NCBI GenBank assembly: GCA_020217035.1
Contig: JAIWOG010000083.1
Location: 1 to 10,000, forward strand
DNA from: Magnetospirillum sp.
GTDB lineage: Bacteria; Pseudomonadota; Alphaproteobacteria; Rhodospirillales; Magnetospirillaceae
Length of the DNA stretch: 10,000 nt
Direction: 5' to 3'
Shown: positions 6,154 through 10,000 of the stretch, in pieces
How positions within the stretch are numbered: position 1 is the stretch's first letter
How the letters are laid out: the number at the start of each line of letters is the position of its first letter
Program-made: the position numbers and the translations under genes
Notes under the pieces: model-generated
The model's database searches: none
What the model was told of the DNA's origin: nothing
What the model saw: only the letters and a program-made list of their open reading frames with translations

Positions 6154-7251
6154 TTACTTCTTCTTCGCGCCGACCGGGTTGTACAGCACGAAATTATCGA
6201 AGTTGGATTCGGCCACACGCCACCACAGATGGATGTCCTCGCGGAACTTCTTCCACTCGGTGAAGATCTTCTTGAAGTTGGCGTTGGTGGCCGAGATTTC
6301 GTCATACAGGCCGAAAGCGGCTTCCTGGGCGGCGACCATCACGTCCTTGGGATAGGCGCGCAATTGGGTGCCCTGGCCGACCAAGCTCTTCAACGCGTTG
6401 ATGTTCAACACGTCGTACTTGGTCTGCATGTCCAGATTGCATTCGGCGCAGGCGGTTTCGAACGCTGCCTGGTACGACTTGGGCAGCTTGGCCCACTGCT
6501 CCAGGTTGCAGTACTGCGAGATGGTCGGGCCACCTTCCCAGAAACCCGGATAGTAGTAGTACTTGGCGACCTTGTGGAAGCCCAGCTTTTCGTCGTCATA
6601 GGGACCGACCCATTCGGCGGCGTCGATGGTGCCCTTTTCCAGCGACGGATAAATGTCGCCGCCAGCGACTTGCTGCGGCACCACGCCGATCTTGGCCATG
6701 ACGCTGCCGGCCAGACCGGCGATACGCATCTTCAGACCTTGCATGTCCTTCAGGGACTTGATTTCCTTGCGGAACCAGCCGCCCATCTGCACGCCGGTGT
6801 TGCCGGCGGGGAAGTTGATGACGTTGTAGTTCTTGTAGAACTCGCGCAGCAACTGAAGACCGCCGCCATGATAAAGCCAGGCATTGTTCTGTCGCGCGTT
6901 CAGGCCGAATGGCAGGGCGCCTTCGAAAGCGAAGGTCTGATCCTTGCCAACATAATAGTACGACACGGTGGCGCCGCATTCCACGGTACCGGCCTGGACC
7001 GCGTCCATGACCTGCAGACCGGGAACGATTTCACCGGCGGCGAAGACGCGAATCTGGAACTTGCCGTCCGTCAGCTCGGCGACGCGCTTGGCGACGAACT
7101 CGCCGCCGCCATAGATGGTGTCCAGGCTTTTGGGAAAGCTGGACGCCATGCGCCACTTGACCTCGGGGTTGCTCTGGGCGATCGCCGGGGCGGCGATGGC
7201 GGTACCGGCGACGCCGAGACCGGCAGCCTTCAGAAAGGAACGTCTTTCCAT
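6154..7251 (-). CDS. dctP: TRAP transporter substrate-binding protein DctP, copy 1 (Tat-exported)
   Basis: This is the periplasmic receptor of a TRAP transporter, of the TakP/FcbT1-like group; characterised members bind 2-oxoacids such as pyruvate or related carboxylates, so an organic-acid ligand is likely but unproven. The 365-residue precursor opens with a twin-arginine signal, ERRSFLK at 2-8, a hydrophobic stretch and an APAIAQ cleavage region (21-26). The mature part begins NPEVKWRMASSFP. Ligand-region landmarks are QAGTVECG (86-93), GNTGVQMGGWFRKE (150-163), GLKMRIAG (172-179, whose Arg normally holds the substrate carboxylate) and DAAEWVGPYDDEKLGF (210-225). An AGGAGG site five bases upstream selects the ATG at 7251 over one at 7272. 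It faces dctQM and is 81% identical, without gaps, to the dctP gene behind it. It has its own terminator and a palindromic operator candidate. Confidence 0.93.
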   Translation of the reverse strand: MERRSFLKAAGLGVAGTAIAAPAIAQSNPEVKWRMASSFPKSLDTIYGGGEFVAKRVAELTDGKFQIRVFAAGEIVPGLQVMDAVQAGTVECGATVSYYYVGKDQTFAFEGALPFGLNARQNNAWLYHGGGLQLLREFYKNYNVINFPAGNTGVQMGGWFRKEIKSLKDMQGLKMRIAGLAGSVMAKIGVVPQQVAGGDIYPSLEKGTIDAAEWVGPYDDEKLGFHKVAKYYYYPGFWEGGPTISQYCNLEQWAKLPKSYQAAFETACAECNLDMQTKYDVLNINALKSLVGQGTQLRAYPKDVMVAAQEAAFGLYDEISATNANFKKIFTEWKKFREDIHLWWRVAESNFDNFVLYNPVGAKKK

Positions 7252-7256
7252 GCTTT

Positions 7257-7262
7257 CCTCCT
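7257..7262 (-). promoter_or_regulatory. Ribosome binding site deciding the dctP copy 1 start
   Basis: AGGAGG on the minus strand lies five bases before the ATG at 7251. It falls inside the alternative longer reading frame that would start at 7272, so the shorter product, which begins directly with the Tat signal, is preferred. Confidence 0.8.
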
Positions 7263-7301
7263 GGTTATGCAAAGCCTTGAACAGGTGGCCCTGCCTTCGT
7301 G

Positions 7302-7330
7302 ATTAGGTGCCCGATCCTGGCACGAAACAA
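7302..7330 (-). promoter_or_regulatory. Candidate promoter of dctP copy 1
   Basis: On the minus strand TTGTTT (7330-7325) and CCTAAT (7307-7302) are separated by 17 bases. Matches to the consensus are partial. The -35 touches the edge of the palindrome at 7330-7344, a normal arrangement for a regulated promoter. Because a terminator follows the upstream dctP gene, a promoter is needed in this gap. Confidence 0.3.
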
Positions 7331-7344
7331 CTGGTCTGACCAGT
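7330..7344. promoter_or_regulatory. Candidate GntR/FadR-subfamily operator upstream of dctP copy 1
   Basis: ACTGGTC-T-GACCAGT is a perfect 7+1+7 palindrome centred 86 bases before the start codon. The TGGT-N3-ACCA core is that of FadR-subfamily GntR regulators (FadR, PdhR, LldR); the match to the FadR-type TGGTCnGACCA form is close. The regulator gene is not in the window. An operator is more likely than a terminator because no T-run follows and the true terminator is at 7368-7394. Confidence 0.55.
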
Positions 7345-7367
7345 ACCCAGATGAATTTATTCGCAAC

Positions 7368-7394
7368 AAAAAAGCCCCGCTCATCGAGCGGGGC
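7368..7394 (-). terminator. Rho-independent terminator of dctP copy 2
   Basis: GCCCCGCTC (7374-7382) and GAGCGGGGC (7386-7394) form a perfect nine-base stem with a three-base loop. On the minus strand six T follow (complement of 7368-7373). It lies 20 bases past the stop at 7415 and separates the two dctP transcripts. Confidence 0.93.
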
Positions 7395-7414
7395 CTCTTG
7401 TCGGCGTCAGCGGC

Positions 7415-8512
7415 CTATTTCTTCTTGCCCTGAACCGGGTTCGACAGCACGAAGCCATCGAAGTTCAGTTCCGCCACCCGCCACCACAGTTGAATGTCGT
7501 CGCGGAACTTCTTCCAGTGGGGCAATATCTTGGCGAAATCGGCGCTTTCCCCGGCCAATTCGTCATAAAGGTCAAAGGCGGCGGCCTGGGCCGCGACCAG
7601 CACGTCCTTGGGGAACGGCTTCAGGATGGCGCCTTCCGCCACCACCTTCTTCAAGGCCAGGGCATTGCGCATGTCGTACTTGGCCAACATGTCCAGGTTG
7701 CATTCGGCGCAGGCCGCTTCGAAAGCCGCCTGATAGGACTTGGGCAGCTTGTTCCAGTGCTCGAGGTTGCAGTAATTGGAAACGAACGGCCCGCCTTCCC
7801 AGAAACCGGGGTAATAGTAGTACTTGGCGACCTTGACGAAACCCAGCTTCTCGTCGTCATAGGGGCCGACCCATTCGGCAGCGTCGATGGTGCCTTTTTC
7901 CAATGACGGGTAAATGTCGCCGCCGGCGACTTGCTGCGGCACCACCCCCAGCTTGGCCATGACGCGGCCGGCGATGCCGGCGATGCGCATCTTCAGACCT
8001 TCCATGTCCTTGATGGACTTGATTTCCTTGCGGAACCATCCGCCCATCTGCACGCCGGTGTTGCCGCAGGGGAAATTGATGACATTGTACTTCTTATAGA
8101 ATTCGCGCAGCAATTCCATGCCGCCGCCATGATAGATCCAAGCCGCGTTCTGCCGGGCGTTCAGGCCGAAGGGCAACGCCGCCTCGAAGGCGAAAGCCGG
8201 ATCCTTGCCCACATAGTAATAGGATACGGTGGAACCGCATTCCACCGTGCCGGCCTGGACCGCGTCCATCACCTGCAGGCCGGGAACGATCTCGCCGCCG
8301 GCGAAGACCCGGATCTGAAACTTGCCGTCGGTCAGTTCCGCCACTCTTTTCGCGACGAAATCGCAACCACCCTGCAAGGTGTCCAGGCTGCGCGGGAAGC
8401 TGGACGCCATGCGCCACTTCACTTCCGGGTTGGACTGGGCGATGGCCGGGGCGGCGACGGCGGAACCGGCGGCGCCCAGGACACTGGCTTTCAGAAACGA
8501 ACGTCTTTCCAT
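7415..8512 (-). CDS. dctP: TRAP transporter substrate-binding protein DctP, copy 2 (Tat-exported)
   Basis: A second periplasmic TRAP receptor of the TakP/FcbT1-like group, 365 residues, the same length as copy 1 and alignable with it without gaps; I count 68 differences. The twin-arginine signal ERRSFLK (2-8) and APAIAQ cleavage region (21-26) are present, as are VECG (90-93), GNTGVQMGGWFRKE (150-163), GLKMRIAG (172-179) and DAAEWVGPYDDEKLGF (210-225). The residues expected to contact the ligand are unchanged between copies, whereas 281-300 and 317-333 differ strongly. It has two cysteines absent from copy 1, C50 and C149. AGGAG (8519-8523) lies six bases before the ATG. Its own terminator and operator candidate indicate an independent transcript. 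No second dctQM is in view, so it probably shares the facing permease. Ligand identity is inferred from family only. Confidence 0.92.
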   Translation of the reverse strand: MERRSFLKASVLGAAGSAVAAPAIAQSNPEVKWRMASSFPRSLDTLQGGCDFVAKRVAELTDGKFQIRVFAGGEIVPGLQVMDAVQAGTVECGSTVSYYYVGKDPAFAFEAALPFGLNARQNAAWIYHGGGMELLREFYKKYNVINFPCGNTGVQMGGWFRKEIKSIKDMEGLKMRIAGIAGRVMAKLGVVPQQVAGGDIYPSLEKGTIDAAEWVGPYDDEKLGFVKVAKYYYYPGFWEGGPFVSNYCNLEHWNKLPKSYQAAFEAACAECNLDMLAKYDMRNALALKKVVAEGAILKPFPKDVLVAAQAAAFDLYDELAGESADFAKILPHWKKFRDDIQLWWRVAELNFDGFVLSNPVQGKKK

Positions 8513-8542
8513 GGCGGACTCCTGCTAACAATCGGCCGGGAT

Positions 8543-8590
8543 GCTGCCATGGATGAATTGGTATGACCACCCCGGCTACCCGATGGCAGC
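8543..8590. repeat. Eight-base inverted repeat flanking the dctP copy 2 operator
   Basis: GCTGCCAT (8543-8550) and ATGGCAGC (8583-8590) are perfect inverse complements 32 bases apart and enclose the operator candidate at 8559-8569. They could form a leader hairpin in the dctP transcript or be a second pair of protein half-sites. A shorter GCCGGG/CCCGGC pair (8535-8540, 8571-8576) would compete with it. Confidence 0.4.
8559..8569. promoter_or_regulatory. Candidate GntR/FadR-subfamily operator upstream of dctP copy 2
   Basis: TGGTATGACCA differs from the core of the site before dctP copy 1 (TGGTCTGACCA) at one base. With flanks it reads AATTGGTATGACCA, close to one half and core of the E. coli PdhR site as I remember it. 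It is centred 52 bases before the start codon. Confidence 0.42.
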
Positions 8591-8620
8591 GGGGCGGAAA
8601 ACGCATACGTCGCAAGACGA

Positions 8621-8670
8621 CCTAAGCCCGCGGGGCGTCCGAGCGGGCCCGGCACGGGCCTTGACTTAGG
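8621..8670 (-). terminator. Nested GC-rich hairpins at the parC stop, possible terminator
   Basis: GGCCCG (8646-8651) pairs with CGGGCC (8655-8660) around GCA. GCCCGC (8626-8631) pairs with GCGGGC (8643-8648), sharing bases with the first, so the two exclude each other. An outer CCTAAG/CTTAGG pair (8621-8626, 8665-8670) overlaps the parC stop codon. No T-run follows on the minus strand, so intrinsic termination is doubtful; stabilisation of the 3' end or Rho-aided termination is possible. Confidence 0.4.
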
Positions 8671-10000
8671 TAAACTTATTGACGCGGGGGAATCCAGTGG
8701 GCGGCAACCGCCCGACCGAGGCCCGCTTGCCCAGCCACGGCGTCAAATCGGCTTCGGTGCGGGTGCGTTCCCCCGATTTCCACGACAGGCCGTCGGCCAG
8801 GTTGAACACCTTGATGTCGGCGACGCCGCCATCGCGATACTTTTGCAGCATCACACCGCGTCCACGGGCCATCACCGGGATTTCCTCGGCCATGAACACC
8901 AAAAGCTTGCGATTGTCGCCCAAGATGGCCACCGCGTCGCCCTCGGCCGGCAGACAGAAGGCAGCGGTCTCGCCGTCGCCCAAATTCAGCACGCTTTTGC
9001 CGGCCTTGGTCTGGGCCAGGACTTCCGCTTCCTCGACGATGAATCCGCGCCCGCCCGACGACGACAACAGCAACTTGCGGCCCGGCTTGTGGGCGAAGAT
9101 GGTCAACACCTCGGCTTCGTTGGCCATGTCGATCATCAGACGCAAGGGTTCGCCGAAACCTCGGCCCGACGGCAACTTGTCGCCGCCAATGGTGTAGAAA
9201 CGGCCGTCGGTGGTGAAAACCAGCAACTTGTCGGTGGTTTCCGCCTTCAAGGCCAGCCGCAACTGATCGCCTTCCTTGAACTTGACGGTGTCGAACTGGT
9301 CCGTATGGCCCTTCATGGCGCGAATCCACCCCTTTTCCGACAGGATCAGGGTGATGGGCTCGCGCTCGACGAAGGCTTCGATGGGAACGATCACCGCCGA
9401 CGGCGCGTCGGCCAGTTCGGTGCGGCGGTCACCCAAGGGGGTGCCGGGACCAAAGGCTTTGCGGGTCTCGGCGATTTGCGTAGCGATGGTGGACCAGCGC
9501 CGCGCCTCGTCGGCCAGCAGGGCCTCCAGGTCGCCCTTCTCGGCGGTCAGGCTGTCGTGTTCCTTGCGGATCTCGAACTCTTCCAGCTTGCGCAAAGAGC
9601 GCAGGCGCATGTTCAAGATGGCTTCGGTCTGGGCTTCCGTCAGGTTGAAGGTGCGCATCATCACCTGTTTGGGCTCGTCCTCCTCGCGGATGATGCGGAT
9701 GACCTCGTCCAGGTTCAGATAGGCGACCAGATAGCCTTCCAGAACTTCCAGACGCTTGGCGATCTTTTCCAGACGGAAGCGGGAACGGCGTTCCAGCACT
9801 TCCATGCGGTGATCCAGGAACGCTTGCAACACCTGCTTCAAATCCATGACGCGCGGCACCGAATCGCGGTCCAGCACGTTCATGTTCAGCGAGATGCGCA
9901 CTTCCAAATCGGTCTGACGGAACAATTGTTCCATCAGCATCTCGGCTTCCACCGTGCGGTTGCGCGGCTCCAGCACCACGCGCACGTCCTCGGCCGATTC
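8666..10000 (-). CDS. parC: DNA topoisomerase IV subunit A, ParC (partial, 5' part beyond right edge)
   Basis: ParC is the DNA-breaking and rejoining subunit of topoisomerase IV, which unlinks daughter chromosomes. The visible 444 residues are the C-terminal part; the catalytic tyrosine region lies outside. The fragment opens ESAEDVRVVLEPRNRT, continues through the breakage-reunion domain's long helical arm (about 55-100) and the family signature TEAQTEAILNMRLRSLRKLEE (about 121-141), then a coiled coil (about 140-180). From about residue 205 there is a beta-pinwheel DNA-binding domain with repeated blades, for example LSEKGWIRAMKGH, LLVFTTDGRFYTI, LLLSSSGGRGFIV, AILGDNRKLLVF. It ends LPPTGFPRVNKFT, typical of alphaproteobacterial ParC. 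I see no GyrA box (QRRGGKG), which argues against GyrA. The reading frame continues open to the last base. Confidence 0.93.
   Translation of the reverse strand, partial: ESAEDVRVVLEPRNRTVEAEMLMEQLFRQTDLEVRISLNMNVLDRDSVPRVMDLKQVLQAFLDHRMEVLERRSRFRLEKIAKRLEVLEGYLVAYLNLDEVIRIIREEDEPKQVMMRTFNLTEAQTEAILNMRLRSLRKLEEFEIRKEHDSLTAEKGDLEALLADEARRWSTIATQIAETRKAFGPGTPLGDRRTELADAPSAVIVPIEAFVEREPITLILSEKGWIRAMKGHTDQFDTVKFKEGDQLRLALKAETTDKLLVFTTDGRFYTIGGDKLPSGRGFGEPLRLMIDMANEAEVLTIFAHKPGRKLLLSSSGGRGFIVEEAEVLAQTKAGKSVLNLGDGETAAFCLPAEGDAVAILGDNRKLLVFMAEEIPVMARGRGVMLQKYRDGGVADIKVFNLADGLSWKSGERTRTEADLTPWLGKRASVGRLPPTGFPRVNKFT

Noticed and set aside
4416..6305. Long open frame of 629 codons on the minus strand across dctM
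   Set aside because: It is antisense to an unmistakable DctM and its translation is a low-complexity Gln/His/Asp-rich product with no family features. Such frames arise in GC-rich DNA opposite real genes.
5857..7302. 481-codon plus-strand frame across dctP copy 1
   Set aside because: It is the shadow of the minus-strand dctP gene and runs through two terminators and the intergenic region.
8228..8236. GGTGGAACC, a fourth match to the operator core
   Set aside because: It lies within the coding region of dctP copy 2, lacks the outer T and A, and is not self-complementary beyond the core.
6154..8512. The dctP pair as a recent duplication or recombination repeat
   Set aside because: Protein identity is 81% and synonymous positions differ widely, so the duplication is old. 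No long identical DNA tract or flanking mobile element is visible.

Overview
The window looks like ordinary chromosomal DNA of a motile, GC-rich alphaproteobacterium, probably a freshwater Rhodospirillales member of the Magnetospirillum type. That placement is an inference from protein style (MotA/MotB, the leucyltransferase, the end of ParC, Tat-exported TRAP binding proteins) and GC-rich third codon positions; no 16S or other marker is present. Gene density is high and no stretch over 300 bases lacks a gene. I see no phage, insertion sequence, CRISPR array, tRNA or rRNA.

Layout, left to right. A flavin reductase-like gene runs off the left edge on the minus strand (1-440). A 220-base divergent region separates it from motA and motB (661-2461, plus strand), the flagellar stator pair. 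Then come a small RDD-family membrane protein (2513-2989) and the N-degron enzyme aspartate/glutamate leucyltransferase, bpt (3021-3746). A complete TRAP transporter locus follows. The membrane subunits dctQ and dctM overlap by four bases on the plus strand (3883-5996) and end in a strong terminator. Facing them on the minus strand are two paralogous binding-protein genes (6154-7251 and 7415-8512), each with its own terminator and its own upstream region. The right end holds the 3' two thirds or so of parC (topoisomerase IV subunit A) on the minus strand, running off the edge.

How the genes work together. MotA and MotB form the ion-conducting stator of the flagellar motor. The two binding proteins, 81% identical by direct count and both with twin-arginine signals, probably deliver organic acids (family knowledge points to 2-oxoacids or lactate-like acids) to the one DctQ-DctM permease. 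The most interesting signal is regulatory. A GGT-N3-ACC element, the core recognised by FadR-subfamily GntR regulators such as PdhR, LldR and FadR, occurs upstream of all three TRAP transcription units. By eye only one other copy occurs in the window, inside a coding region. This suggests a shared regulator, encoded elsewhere, that ties both binding proteins to their permease.

The window does not contain an obviously new class of system. The points worth a second look are the two-receptor, one-permease TRAP arrangement with its shared operator, the long tail on DctM, and several precise inverted repeats in intergenic DNA.
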